NCBI GenBank assembly: GCA_963730785.1
Contig: CAVSTF010000013.1
Coordinates: 1 to 64,000 of the forward strand
Direction: 5' to 3'
DNA: 64,000 nucleotides
From: Bog-473 sp963730785
GTDB lineage: Bacteria > Actinomycetota > Acidimicrobiia > Acidimicrobiales > RAAP-2
Shown here piece after piece: positions 1-10,132 of this stretch (the stretch's first letter is position 1; the number at the start of each line of letters is the position of its first letter). The position numbers and the translations under genes are program-made. A model generated the notes under the pieces. That model saw nothing but the letters and a program-made list of their open reading frames with translations. It ran no database searches and was not told where the DNA came from.

Positions 1-7
1 ACCCAGG

Positions 8-1330
8 ATGCCCTCCATGTCGGCACCAACCGAATCCCAGACGCCGTTGACAGGCACCTTGACTCACATCCAAGCCGAACCCGTGATCTGGATACGACTT
101 GCTGCAGTTCGTGGAGAAAATGGATGGACTGCTGCCCTTCTCGAAATGACCAGTGGAAGTCCGCCGCCTGATTGGGAGCAGAAAGATTGGGAGTATCCCG
201 AAGCTTTGCTCGTGGCGATTCTCATGTCCGGGGAACAAATAGCCGAAAGCTTGAGGGAAGGTCAGCTGAACCTAACTGGCCGGATTATCTCCCTGCCCGA
301 ACTCAATACGCAGAATCGCTGGGAACGCCACCAAAGTGGTCACGTCGGTACCTATCAACCGTTGGAATGGCCCCACTTCGAAACCCAACTGATCATGGCC
401 ACAGGTGCCCAAAGTCAGCCAGCGGGCCACCTTGTTTCTGCAGGCGAAGCCCCTTCCTTCATGAACTTCTACACGGCCGCAAAGAGCTTCTTCTGGCTCG
501 GCGGGACCGTTGTGGGCGGCGCCATCAGCGCTGGCGTCGTTTACCGCCATCAGGACCTAGAAGCACGGATTAGCCGCGTCAGGATCGGCACGGACTTCAT
601 TGAAGTCGAGGTCGATGGACGCACTGAGGACGCCCTCATAGTGGAACTACCAGGCGATATGCCCGGTCCATCAAGGCGAGTCTGGATGGACGCCGCAATG
701 TCACAGAAAACCACCCGATTCGAACTACCTGATCGCGTCGCTCCCGGGACATGGGTCCTACTGCGTCGCGGCCATCAATGGTTTGACAGAAGGTTCTTGG
801 CGTACCCATGGGCAAGCGGCAATGAAGTCGGCGTCGAATATGCGGTCGATGCCGTGAGCAGGCTTGAGGCACTTGTGGCTGCCAGGGAACGAGATCAAGT
901 CGAATACAAGCGCAAGGTTCCAGACCCCGGGGAGGGCCGCGAGCGACTTATGAAAGCGGTTTGCAGCTTTGCCAATGGCGTCGGTGGATCAATCCTCATC
1001 GGAGTGGACGACGACCGTGAAATCTTCGGGGTTGCTCCTAGTGACGTAGACCGCATTTCCGAGCAGCTAACACAAATGGTTGGATCTTGGATTGAGCCAC
1101 GACCGGCAGTGTCATTCAACGAACTGAAAGTACAAGACTCACCTTTGGTTGTTCTCGAGATGTGGGTCGAGGCGACACCAAATGCGCCATGCTCAGCTGG
1201 ACGGCCTTGGGAAATCAAGAGTGTGTATGTCAGACGTCACAGCTGTAGCGAGAAGGCAACTCTGGCGGAGATCAAGGCCATCATTAATAATCGAACGGTG
1301 GAGTTCCCCCGCTTCAATGCCTTTGCATAG
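8..1330 (+). CDS. AlbA_2 (Schlafen-type) putative nucleic-acid-binding protein
   Basis: A 440-residue protein. The C-terminal third (about residues 290-430) reads as an AlbA_2 domain: an E-Y-K-R segment (VEYKRK), then a helix with SFANGVGGSILIGVDDD and a later WIEPRP. This is the pattern of the Schlafen AlbA_2 family (formerly divergent AAA_4), which binds or cleaves nucleic acids. The N-terminal 290 residues are not recognised; about residues 157-178 (FFWLGGTVVGGAISAGVVYR) could be one membrane segment. It converges with the 797-residue gene to its right, 18 bases away. AlbA_2 proteins are common in defence islands and mobile elements, which fits the integrase nearby, but its role is inferred. 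The frame is open at the window edge, so the true start could lie outside. Confidence 0.65.
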   Translation: MPSMSAPTESQTPLTGTLTHIQAEPVIWIRLAAVRGENGWTAALLEMTSGSPPPDWEQKDWEYPEALLVAILMSGEQIAESLREGQLNLTGRIISLPELNTQNRWERHQSGHVGTYQPLEWPHFETQLIMATGAQSQPAGHLVSAGEAPSFMNFYTAAKSFFWLGGTVVGGAISAGVVYRHQDLEARISRVRIGTDFIEVEVDGRTEDALIVELPGDMPGPSRRVWMDAAMSQKTTRFELPDRVAPGTWVLLRRGHQWFDRRFLAYPWASGNEVGVEYAVDAVSRLEALVAARERDQVEYKRKVPDPGEGRERLMKAVCSFANGVGGSILIGVDDDREIFGVAPSDVDRISEQLTQMVGSWIEPRPAVSFNELKVQDSPLVVLEMWVEATPNAPCSAGRPWEIKSVYVRRHSCSEKATLAEIKAIINNRTVEFPRFNAFA

Positions 1331-1348
1331 ATTCAAGATCGGGATTGC

Positions 1349-3742
1349 CTATATCGACGCCAGGGTGAACTCGCAAAGGGCTCTGCCAAGCCGTACCCAA
1401 AGAAGGTCGGCTGGTTCCCAATTCCCTTCACTTTCAATGTCCACTGCGCGAGAAATCAGAAATTTTACGCCTTCTTTTGGCACCTTACTTTGAGCGCCAG
1501 CTAGGAGCAGTTCCGGGAATAGAGTCTTCCAATCATCGGTCGATCGCTGCTCTATCTCCTGAACCAGCGACACGCACTCGTCGCCAGACTGTCCCCACCA
1601 CGCTTCACTTGGCGTAAGCCACCTAAGGACCGAAGCATGTATCAGTCCATCAAAGTAGGAGCGAAAAACTCGAGGGAGATCAAATACCGCCCAATGCGGT
1701 CCTCCGACTGCATCCTTCCTTGCTTGAAGCCGAGCGCTCTGCATCGCCGAGCCGACTGCTGCAACAACAGTCCAGTCGCTTAAATTTTCGCCGAAGTAGG
1801 AGGTCGGTCTTAGGCGGGCATTGGGCGGTCCCCACAGGAACTGAGATGGAGTTCCCGATTTGCGATCCTCACGAATGGCCCGCAGTTCGGGGTCAAGTTC
1901 GGAATTGTCGATGGTCAAAAGGAGGGACCGCTCTTCATCGAGGGGAGAACGGCGTGGCAGATATGTAAGCCACAGCGCAAGCATTCTGGATACGCCACTC
2001 TGATCTCGAAATGTATTCCGAATACTGTCCCAGATTCGGGTATCCGAAGAGTGTGCGTGCATAACCAATGCACCAATTTTCGCCGCTGGCCATTGTGATC
2101 GAACCGTCAAGAATGAACGCTGCAGAGTTACTCCTGATCTCAAGCCTAAAGCGAGAATCGCAACGTTTTGATTCGGTGCCCCATGCGCAGTCTTTTGGTC
2201 CAACTGACCCCCTGGAGCTTGCGAAGTGACTTGATGCTCATAAATTGCGACTTCCTGTTGGCCGAAGAACACCTTCAGACCGTCCAGCAAGTCGCTCAGT
2301 TCATTGCCCTGGAACTGGCGATATTCATCAGAATCAATGACGACGGAATCGACGGGCTTCGGAAGTGCATTGACTGCTTGCGCGAGCTGATCGACGTCGG
2401 GATCGCCTGCAAACCTACGCGGGAGAACTGACAGCTCCTCGTGACGGGACGCAATGAACTGAGCCGGGTCATTCTGATTGACCAATAGGTATGGCTCGAA
2501 AAAAAGCTGACTATCCCCCCCGGTTTGGCGTGTGTCTCTTGGCCTAGTGTTGGTCGGGCCGGCGTGGCTGAGGGCCTCGCGAGGACTTGCCTCGTAGCGT
2601 TGCCATAGTGTTCGGTTGCGTGTTCCGTCGAATAAATCCGGGACAAGTCGAACTGGTTCTGGCAGCGCCATCGCTGACATCGAGCCAGGATGGATATGTA
2701 CAAGTCTCGCTATTTTTGAAGTTCGGCATGCGGCACAATTGGATCCATCAGTGGTTACCGGAAGATCTAGGCGTTCGTGCAAATTCAGCCATGGGTGTTG
2801 GCTGCCCTTAACATCTTCAGTCGGAACGAAGGTCGCCTCCTGCTCTTGTTCAGTTCTCGCCACCAGACGCTCAAGTCGAAATTCATTTCCAACCGTTTCC
2901 TTAAGTACAACCTGAAAATGGTCATGCAGGTGCCCGGTAGCGCTAACCGAGATCACACCGAGGACCGGCATGCCTTCGGCCGGTTTAATGAGACGCCGAT
3001 ATTCGTACCTGCTAACGGGGTGACTGTCGAGAGAAAGCACTCTACTAATACCCGATCCATTCTCTCTGGCGAAGCTGCTGAGTTCATTGATGATCGGAGA
3101 AAGAGTCCCGCTATCAACGACAATCGTGGTTGGTATGTCCTTCGAAATTCCCGCATATAGCCATGTTGCGAGCGCGGCCGCAGCTCGGACGTCCCTTAAG
3201 CCGTCGGCGACCCGCACGAAGGTCTTGGCGTGGTGGCCAGAGGGCAAGACATAGTGGTATTTGTTTGGCCTCCAAATGGCTCCGCCCCACACAAGGTAAG
3301 ACGACAATTCCATGCGTCTCGCTCTCTGGAGTAGTACAGAATCGTCCTCCCCATCTGGACGAGGTTCATGCCAAAGAATGCGTGGTGGTTGACCCAGAGC
3401 GAAAATAGCGAATCCGAGGTGGGCGATAACGCCTCTGCCTCTCAGTTGGGCGGAAAGATCCGCCAAGTGTGCGTTTCTTTCATCATCGTTCGCAACTTGA
3501 TCGGGCTTTTCATTCCACTCAGGAGGCCATCTCACCAGAATGGTCGATGCACGAACGATGAGGCTAGGCGGAATTGTTGCGAACCAACTTCGGACTGCGG
3601 ACCAGTTTGCGATTCCCGCCTCAACATCCACGAACGTCATGCTGCCGCTGTGAAGAGTGCTCAGAGCGAGTCGAGTCGGCACGAAGGGCAATCGCACGTA
3701 CGGGTCAGACCCAAGAATTGCCAAATCAGCATCATCAATCAC
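1349..3742 (-). CDS. Large phosphoribosyltransferase-like protein, possible conflict-system component
   Basis: An intact 797-residue protein of unknown function. Residues 162-184 (YHYVLPSGHHAKTFVRVADG) resemble the start of orotate phosphoribosyltransferases, such as GSFTLRSGRVASEYFD in pyrE of this window. A strand-loop follows about 100 residues later (GVISVSATGHLHDHF, about 263-277), where the PRPP loop is expected. A CAAC pair and VHIHPGSM near residues 345-365 suggest an inserted metal-binding segment. A second strand-loop (VAILALGLRSGVTLQRSF) lies near residue 560 and may be a second PRTase-like unit. The acidic PRPP-loop pair is absent at both places, so catalysis is doubtful. Its start is six bases past the stop of the upstream STAS/GHKL ATPase gene, so the two are probably co-transcribed. 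The PRTase reading rests on motif similarity only. Confidence 0.55.
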   Translation of the reverse strand: MIDDADLAILGSDPYVRLPFVPTRLALSTLHSGSMTFVDVEAGIANWSAVRSWFATIPPSLIVRASTILVRWPPEWNEKPDQVANDDERNAHLADLSAQLRGRGVIAHLGFAIFALGQPPRILWHEPRPDGEDDSVLLQRARRMELSSYLVWGGAIWRPNKYHYVLPSGHHAKTFVRVADGLRDVRAAAALATWLYAGISKDIPTTIVVDSGTLSPIINELSSFARENGSGISRVLSLDSHPVSRYEYRRLIKPAEGMPVLGVISVSATGHLHDHFQVVLKETVGNEFRLERLVARTEQEQEATFVPTEDVKGSQHPWLNLHERLDLPVTTDGSNCAACRTSKIARLVHIHPGSMSAMALPEPVRLVPDLFDGTRNRTLWQRYEASPREALSHAGPTNTRPRDTRQTGGDSQLFFEPYLLVNQNDPAQFIASRHEELSVLPRRFAGDPDVDQLAQAVNALPKPVDSVVIDSDEYRQFQGNELSDLLDGLKVFFGQQEVAIYEHQVTSQAPGGQLDQKTAHGAPNQNVAILALGLRSGVTLQRSFLTVRSQWPAAKIGALVMHAHSSDTRIWDSIRNTFRDQSGVSRMLALWLTYLPRRSPLDEERSLLLTIDNSELDPELRAIREDRKSGTPSQFLWGPPNARLRPTSYFGENLSDWTVVAAVGSAMQSARLQARKDAVGGPHWAVFDLPRVFRSYFDGLIHASVLRWLTPSEAWWGQSGDECVSLVQEIEQRSTDDWKTLFPELLLAGAQSKVPKEGVKFLISRAVDIESEGNWEPADLLWVRLGRALCEFTLASI

Positions 3743-3747
3743 GACAA

Positions 3748-4926
3748 CTACCGAGTTGCGCTCGCGAGCTCGCTCGGTTCGTCGTCGCTACGACTAACTC
3801 CGACGCCAACTGGATTCTCACTTGGATCGGCGTCCAGCGTTGCATGAAAGAGAGTTCCTCTAGCTCCCGGCAATGACAGTCTTGGCATTCCGGTGAGATC
3901 GACCAATTTCCGGCTCACCCTTGAGTCGCGATGCTCGCTTCTGAACCCGCACGACATTGTTTCTGTATTGCGTGTCGGCGATACTCATGAGATCGAAGGT
4001 ACCCATCCACTGTGTTGTCAGCACACCAGAGGCATGCAATCCATGTCCATCCTCGGTACTCCCCACCGCACGGCTTTCAAATCCGCGATACCACCAAGAG
4101 ATAGAGAAGCGAAGTATCCAAATCTTCGCTGCTATCGCACTTGAGTGTTTGTTCAGAGAGCAAGTTCTGAACGTCGGCTTCCCATCGATCGTCCCGATGA
4201 TCGGCACGGCGCGCAAAACGAACCCCTTCAGATACCCCAACACCGTTATCCATCACAACGATATGAAGTCGATTGAAACTGGAGGGATGATCTTGATCTT
4301 CTCGTCTTCCGCCACCTCGAGTTACGCTGCACATCGCGAGCGCGCGGGTTGGATGTCGACCAATTGTGTACGTTTGAGATTCCCTCGTACAGCACTTGAT
4401 CAGCATCGCCGTTGAAATTGAGACGCCTCTCTTTTGGCTCAAGTGCCGTGTCCGCATGCAGGGCATCAATCCAGTTGTATCGACGACCTTTAGATGGTGC
4501 TGGAGGCACTCTGCTTGGATCTTCGAGGTCAGTCACCACACGAAGTCGACTCGATGCGTCGTCATACACTCGCCAATCGACATTCAGCAGTGTCAGTTGG
4601 TTGTGAAGAAGATCTTCAACGCGGACGCTCTCGCCCGACTGGATTAATTCAACATTTCGCCTTTGAGCTGCAAACAGAAAACCGCTGCGAGCGAACTGGC
4701 GGATCGCGGAATTGGATCGAGGTAGGACTACCGAAAAGTCATGGGGCAGGTCAGTCGATAAAAGCCACCAACCAAGTGTGGCCAGTTCGGTAAGTGATGC
4801 GTGGACCGACCTTTCATGCTTGAGCTTCGAAAGGTCTATGCAATGTGCTCTGCCTTCCCAGACAGCAGCGCACATTGATTGGATCGCTTCTAAGTCGAGC
4901 TTTTCGGGGACTATCAGCACTGGCAA
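3748..4926 (-). CDS. STAS-like/GHKL ATPase protein (frame broken three times)
   Basis: Four consecutive frames read as one protein. The first (TTG start at 4926) carries a STAS-like stretch (CIDLSKLKHERSVHASL) followed by a GHKL N-box-like helix (VLYEGISNVHNWS). The second has the D-box IVVMDNGVGVSEG. The third has the G2-box STEDGHGLHASGV followed by a TFDLMS strand. The fourth supplies the C-terminus (VDLTGMPRLSLPGARGTLF) and ends at 3748. Breaks lie near 4310, 4110 and 3930. The order STAS, N-box, D-box, G2-box matches Bergerat-fold ATPases linked to anti-sigma or sensing roles. It directly precedes the PRTase-like gene, suggesting an ATP-dependent sensor or switch for it. The breaks could be consensus errors, as elsewhere in this window, or real decay. 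Confidence 0.55.
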
Positions 4927-5236
4927 TTCACATTCCGTAGTAGATCAAGCCAACTGCCCCTGGTAGCCAGCCTGGTGGATCGTAGACTCAGGTTGTACTT
5001 CGGCGCCAGCGCCTCCATCTAAAATTCGAGCACATTGCAGAGCCCGAAATGGGGATACCTGCCTTGGGGAGTCCGAACCTTCCTAAGCCAGGGGTTAAAT
5101 CTTACTCAGACCCAACAGAGGTTGGCTCACTGGCTCAGCTGTGGTGAACGGAGTACCGGTAAAATCATGCCAAATCGGTTGCAATTCGTCGAATTACATG
5201 CTGCCTCAATGAGCGACTGTGTCGCACCCTTGACGC
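4927..5236. other. Non-coding gap between integrase and ATPase genes
   Basis: About 310 bases between the end of the integrase and the start of the ATPase gene. It is visibly more AT-rich than the flanking core genome. Short frames in it show no family pattern. I looked for a copy of the tRNA 3' end and saw none. It should hold the promoter for the ATPase/PRTase pair, but no convincing -35/-10 pair stands out. Confidence 0.4.
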
Positions 5237-6378
5237 CTAGCTTGGATGCCCGGATCCTAGAACCCGCCCCATGATGTCTGCCGCCGCTCGGTCTCGTTCT
5301 TCCAGTGCATGCGTAATACACGGAGCGTCACCGAGGGATCGGAGTGACCCAACCGCCCGGCGACCGTGCGAACATCGACACCCGCACCGATCAGTTGCGT
5401 CGCCGTGAAGTGACGGAGGTCATGAAGCCGGACCTCCTTCAGCCCAAGCGAATCCCGCACCCGGGTGAAAAAGCCGGTGACGTTGTCGGGACGGAACGGC
5501 TTGGAGCCATCGACGGCGTGAGAGAAGACGTAGCCGTCAGGCAGAACTGCCGCCTTGGTCGGTCGGGCCCATTCCTCGACCTTCTCTCGGTGATGTGTCA
5601 AGAGAGCCACACCCACATCATCGAGTGCGACCATCCGGAATCGGTCGGTTTTCGTTGACTTCTCGGCCAGCCCCGCTGGTGACAACGATGATGGACCTCG
5701 AGACGTCGAGCTCGCGACGTTCGAGGTCGACGTCCGTCCACCGAAGGGCACACAACTCACCTCGGCGCATGCCGGTGAGTGCCGCCAGCATCAGGAGAGG
5801 AGCGAGGCGGGGATCACGTTCCTCCGCCGCCTCAATGACCGACCGGACGGCATCCACGGAGGGCGCTTTGATCCGCCGCTGGGACACCCTTGGTGGCCGG
5901 GCCTTTTCAGCCACGTTCTCCTTGACCCACCCCCACCGGACGCCCTGGTGGAGCGCCGAAGAAATGACGGCGTGGCAGTTGCGGATGGTCTTGGGCGACA
6001 GTCCCTTGTCCTTCATGTCGCCGTAGAGATCATCGAGCTGCTTCGGGTTCAGTCGACCGAGGATCGTTTTGCCGAGCTGAGGACGGATCGTTTTGCTTGA
6101 TCTGGGCCCGATAGTTGCGGATCGTCGTGGGCGAGAGCTCCATCCGATCACACTCGTCGAGCCACTTATCGAGTAGCTGTCCGAAGGTGGCGCCAAAGCC
6201 GTCCGAGCGGCCCTTCGCCGTACTTTTCCACAAGCTCCCGGAGGGCGGCATCGGCGTCCCGAGAGCCTCCACGGAAGGTGCGGGAAATCTGCCGTGGATT
6301 GCCGGTTTCGGGGTCCCGTCCCAGGTAGACGCGCAGTTCCCAGACCCCCTCGCTGCGCTTCCGTTTCGTACCCCTCAC
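5237..6378 (-). CDS. Tyrosine recombinase/phage integrase, frame broken
   Basis: Successive frames reconstruct a tyrosine recombinase of about 375 residues from a GTG start at 6378. First comes an arm-binding N-terminus (ELRVYLGRDPETGNPRQIS), then a core-binding SAM-like helix set (GATFGQLLDKWLDECDRME; SPKTIRNCHAVISSALHQG). The catalytic domain has LTGMRRGELCALRW (first Arg), LHDLRHFTATQL (His-x-x-Arg) and GRLGHSDPSVTLRV (His), with the nucleophile Tyr expected in VYYA near 5312. The C-terminal helix ALEERDRAAADIMG is read in yet another frame to the stop at 5237. Breaks lie near 6190, 6080, 5675 and 5310. It sits just past the 3' end of the initiator tRNA gene, the usual place for an integrase of a tRNA-targeting island. 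Confidence 0.8.
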
Positions 6379-6435
6379 GCAACCAGAATAGCGATTTGTA
6401 GGGATTTTGCGTAGGGATGGATTTCCGGAACCAGA

Positions 6436-6461
6436 AGAGCCCTCCCGGTTGGGAGGGCTCT
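6436..6461 (-). terminator. Hairpin downstream of tRNA-fMet
   Basis: An 11-base-pair perfect stem (AGAGCCCTCCC and its complement) with a GGTT loop, 16 bases past the tRNA 3' end in the tRNA's direction. It has no long U-run. Its position between the tRNA and the integrase suggests it ends tRNA transcription. Confidence 0.65.
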
Positions 6462-6476
6462 GACCTGGACTTCTGT

Positions 6477-6553
<77 letters not shown>

Positions 6554-6604
6554 GCGAAGGAGGGCAGTGTACACGGGTCACCACGGCCCGACCAGAGCGG
6601 GGGC

Positions 6605-7015
6605 CTAAATGGTCTGGGCGGTGGGGGGAGGCGGTGGTGGTGAAGTGGGGTTGGCGGCGGCCGGAGGGGGTGGCGGGGGTGACGAGGGATTGGTCGCCGT
6701 TGGCACCGCAGTGGGGACGCCAGTCGGTACCGCGGTTGGAGCGGCGGCTGGTGTGCTCGGCGCCAGCGTCAGTGCGCCGTGCTCGGCCTCATGGGCCTTA
6801 AGTGAGGCCACCAAAGTGGTGATGTCACTCTCGGTGGTCGGCGTCGAGCGACCAGTCTGGGTGGCGTAGTAGGCGGCGCCAAGGTCGCGCAGCATGCCGT
6901 CTGATCCCTTGAGTGACTGCACCTCATTGAACTTGGCCTGACCCTTTTCAGCCAGGCCCTTGGCCTGCTCTGTCGCAGCCGCTGCCTGTGCTTTTACCTT
7001 GTCCAGCAGTCCCAT
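6605..7015 (-). CDS. Small protein with helical N-terminus and Pro/Ala-rich tail
   Basis: A 136-residue protein not assigned to a family. The first 45 residues form an amphipathic, Lys/Ala-rich helix (GLLDKVKAQAAAATEQAKGL). Residues 45-85 are globular-looking (GMLRDLGAAYYATQTGR). The tail from about residue 90 is Pro/Thr/Ala-rich with two PPPPPP runs. A purine-rich ribosome-binding site (AAGGAAG) supports the ATG at 7015. Similar short proteins with a helix plus YYA motif occur in actinobacteria, but no function is claimed. It follows UPF0182 in the same direction, 60 bases downstream. Confidence 0.65.
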   Translation of the reverse strand: MGLLDKVKAQAAAATEQAKGLAEKGQAKFNEVQSLKGSDGMLRDLGAAYYATQTGRSTPTTESDITTLVASLKAHEAEHGALTLAPSTPAAAPTAVPTGVPTAVPTATNPSSPPPPPPAAANPTSPPPPPPTAQTI

Positions 7016-7075
7016 CGAGTCTTCCTTTCGTGGCGCGTATCCATCTGCAGCATCCCACGTGTGAGCGACGACCGC

Positions 7076-10000
7076 CTAGGGCGCCCCGTCGGCGGCAGCG
7101 CTCGATCCAGTGGTTTTCGACGTGGTGGTGGTCGTCGACTTCCCTGTCGTGGTCTTGGTCGATTTGGTGGTCTTCGGCGTCGTCGTGGTGGTGGTGCCTG
7201 ATCCCTTCAACGCCGCTTGGGCGTTGGCGATCTGAGCTTCCATGGCATTGATGTCGGTCTGATAGGTACCCAGCTGGCCGAACTTCAAGGCTGCCAGGGC
7301 GTTGGTGTAGTCCGTCTGGGCCGTAGCCAAGTCCTGCTGCACGGCTGCCGGCAGCGTCCCGGTCCCACCGGTCGTCGTCGTCGGACCGGTACCGCCACCA
7401 GTCGTGGGATTGGCCGTTGCCACCGATGTGCCCAAGACAGCACTCAGCGTCTGGGCCAACGACGATTCGATAACCACCTTCTGGCCGACGACGCCGATCA
7501 CGTAGTTCAACTGTGGCAGCGGGTTGGTCGAGGAGGCCACGTACAACGGTCGCAAATAGACGATTGTCTGTCCGACCGGCACCATCAAGGTATTGCCGAG
7601 CAAGACCTCCGATCCATGCTGGTCCAGCAGTGTGATGTCCTTGGACACTGTGTTGTTCGCCTGAATTTCTGAGTCGGCATTGGCCGGCCCGACAGTGCCT
7701 TGCGGCGTCTCGTACAAATTGAGCTGCCCGTAGTGTCCCGGATCGGAATCACCCACCATGTACCCGGTGAGGTTCAGGTTGCCTGACCCCGTTGTATTGG
7801 ATTGGGTCGCCGGCACATAGGCCTCGGTAATGGTGAAGGCCTGCGTGTTGGTGCCCGGCAAGGAGTACACCTGGTACAGCGGTGCCATCCGTGACGGATT
7901 GGTCGAGATCAACTCACCCTGCGAGTTGTAGGTGTTCACCACCGAGAGCGACTGCGACTGCGGGCCAGCCCCTGCGGTCGGCGAAAGTTGCCAGGAATCG
8001 CTGGCCGCATAGAACGATGACGGCGTGGTCAAGTGGTAGCGACCGTAAATGGCGGACTGAATGGAGAAGATGTCCTCCGGGTAGCGAAGGTGCGCCTGCA
8101 GCTCCGCACTCATTTGGGAAAGCGGGACGAACATGTGAGGGAACGCCGCCTCGTAGGCCTTGAGAATGGGGTCATTGGGATTGACGGCGTAGAACGTCAT
8201 CTTCCCCGAGTAGGCGTCAATCACCACCTTCACCGAGTTGCGAACGTAGTTGTAACTGCCGGGTAGACCACTCCCCGTGGCCACCTGCTGGGAGCTGGCA
8301 TTCTGCGAGTACGGGTACTCGTTGGTGGTGGTGTAGCCGTCAATGACCCAGTCGACGTGGCCGTGGTTGACCACGGCGTAGGGATCGTGATCAAAGGTGA
8401 GGAACGGTGCTGCCTTCTGGGCCATGGCAACCGGGTCACGCACGAACATCACCCGCGAATCGCTGGTGATCTGCGACGAAATCAAGAGGTTGAGGTCACC
8501 CATCCGCAACGCGAAAGCGGCCCGCTTGAAGAACGAGGTGAGCTGCACACCGCCCTGGCCCGAATAGTGGCTCTCAACGTTGGCGTTGTTTGCTTTTTGG
8601 TAATCGACTTCGAGCTGCCTGGTGTCGGCCACGACGTAGCCACTGTCACCCGTTGAGAAGTAGACGTCGGGCTGCGTGATCTTTGGCAGCCCGTTGTTGC
8701 TGGTCGGTGGCACGTCCTTAATGCCGTAGACGGGATTGCCATTCCCCTTGGCCTCATTGGCCAGGGCAATCACGGCTCCATTGCCATGGGTGAACTGCAG
8801 ATGGGTATTCACCCATGAGGAGGAGGGCAGATTGCCCGGAGAGATTGAGCGCACACCGATTTCGACTGGCGTGAGCTTCCCGTCGACGGTGTAGCGATCG
8901 ATGCCGATCGAACTGAACGAGTAATACGACCGGATGGCCTGCTGACGATCGAACGTCTGCAGGGTGATGGACGACGCCGGGTCCCACAGCCGGATGTTGT
9001 TCAGCGTGGCGGTCGATGCACTGACCTGCGAGGCCGACACGGTGTTGTTGCCCTCGAAGCTTTTGATCTTGACATTTTTCAGTCCGTAGGCGGCTCGGGT
9101 GGCATCAATATTTCGCTGAATGTAGGGAGCTTCCAACGAACTCTGGGCCGGCGTGACTTTGAGTGCTTGGAGCAGCGCCGGATAGATGACGCCGACCACC
9201 AGGGCCACGAAGGCCCAGACACCGACGGCCAGCGCCGGCAGTGTCCAGCCCTGTCGACGGATATTGAAGAGCAGGATGGCTGCGGCAAAAATCGAGACGA
9301 AGATCAGCAATGTCTGCGCCGGAAGCCGGGCGTGCACGTCGGTGTAGCCGGCGCCGTTCACGTACCCGTCTTGGGCGTTGACAATGGACCAACGTTGCAA
9401 CACGTAACCGGCCGCCTTGGTCAGCGCAATGAGGGCCAACAGCACCGAGAGATGTGCCTTGACTGACGGTCGAACCCGCGGCAGCCCGCGCTGGGGCGAG
9501 ATGCCACCGTTCAAGTAGTGGAATACGGCGGACACGATGAGGGTCACGATCAAGATGGCCAGCGTCCAGTCGACCACGAACGTCATGAACGGCAGCTTGA
9601 AGACGTAGAAACCCACGTCCTTGTGGAACTGGGGATCCTTCACGCCGAAGTTGCCCCCGTGTCGGAACAGGATCCAGTTCTGCCATTCGCCGATGGTGCC
9701 GGAGGCAGCGATCAGCGCCATGACGAGCGCGAGCGCTACGTACACCCGCCCGGAATAGGGACGCACGATTTGCTGGTAGCGACGAACCAGTTCGTCCTCT
9801 GGGGCGGTGGGGTCGTGGTTGGCCAGCCGGTCGCAGACGACCAGGTTCACCCACAACACCACGAAGAACACGGCGCCGAAGACGCCGAAAAGTCCGAGCT
9901 TCACGAGCAACAGCGTTGAGAAGACGTTATGCAGATGGACGGAGGAGAACCACAGCCCGTCGGTGTAGATGTTGGCCAGCGAGCGAAGCGAGGCCAACAG

Positions 10001-10096
10001 GATGATCAGGATGACGACGGCACCGATCACCCACCATCGAGCTCGAAAACGTCCCCTCGGTGGTCGGTCCGAAGAAAGGTCACGAGGGGCGCGCAC
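7076..10096 (-). CDS. UPF0182 family integral membrane protein
   Basis: A 1006-residue protein. The N-terminal third has about seven hydrophobic segments (for example WWVIGAVVILIILLASL and VFGAVFFVVLWVNLVV), with a conserved motif after the first (IYTDGLWFSSV). It then has a large extracytoplasmic domain (IQRNIDATRAAYGL, ANEAKGNGNPVYGIKDVP), as in UPF0182/COG1615 proteins of actinobacteria and other phyla, whose function is unknown. The length fits the family. The last 45 residues are a Thr/Lys/Ser low-complexity tail. The GTG start at 10096 is chosen because it places a basic N-terminus before the first membrane span. No frame breaks occur over 3 kb. Confidence 0.9.
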   Translation of the reverse strand: MRAPRDLSSDRPPRGRFRARWWVIGAVVILIILLASLRSLANIYTDGLWFSSVHLHNVFSTLLLVKLGLFGVFGAVFFVVLWVNLVVCDRLANHDPTAPEDELVRRYQQIVRPYSGRVYVALALVMALIAASGTIGEWQNWILFRHGGNFGVKDPQFHKDVGFYVFKLPFMTFVVDWTLAILIVTLIVSAVFHYLNGGISPQRGLPRVRPSVKAHLSVLLALIALTKAAGYVLQRWSIVNAQDGYVNGAGYTDVHARLPAQTLLIFVSIFAAAILLFNIRRQGWTLPALAVGVWAFVALVVGVIYPALLQALKVTPAQSSLEAPYIQRNIDATRAAYGLKNVKIKSFEGNNTVSASQVSASTATLNNIRLWDPASSITLQTFDRQQAIRSYYSFSSIGIDRYTVDGKLTPVEIGVRSISPGNLPSSSWVNTHLQFTHGNGAVIALANEAKGNGNPVYGIKDVPPTSNNGLPKITQPDVYFSTGDSGYVVADTRQLEVDYQKANNANVESHYSGQGGVQLTSFFKRAAFALRMGDLNLLISSQITSDSRVMFVRDPVAMAQKAAPFLTFDHDPYAVVNHGHVDWVIDGYTTTNEYPYSQNASSQQVATGSGLPGSYNYVRNSVKVVIDAYSGKMTFYAVNPNDPILKAYEAAFPHMFVPLSQMSAELQAHLRYPEDIFSIQSAIYGRYHLTTPSSFYAASDSWQLSPTAGAGPQSQSLSVVNTYNSQGELISTNPSRMAPLYQVYSLPGTNTQAFTITEAYVPATQSNTTGSGNLNLTGYMVGDSDPGHYGQLNLYETPQGTVGPANADSEIQANNTVSKDITLLDQHGSEVLLGNTLMVPVGQTIVYLRPLYVASSTNPLPQLNYVIGVVGQKVVIESSLAQTLSAVLGTSVATANPTTGGGTGPTTTTGGTGTLPAAVQQDLATAQTDYTNALAALKFGQLGTYQTDINAMEAQIANAQAALKGSGTTTTTTPKTTKSTKTTTGKSTTTTTSKTTGSSAAADGAP

Positions 10097-10132
10097 GGAG
10101 GGAGCCTAACGTCCGTTCACGAAAGGGCCAGT

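Noticed and set aside
1..6400. A second copy of the tRNA-fMet 3' end marking the far island boundary
   Set aside because: I found no stretch matching the tRNA T-arm and acceptor in this region, so no boundary is called.
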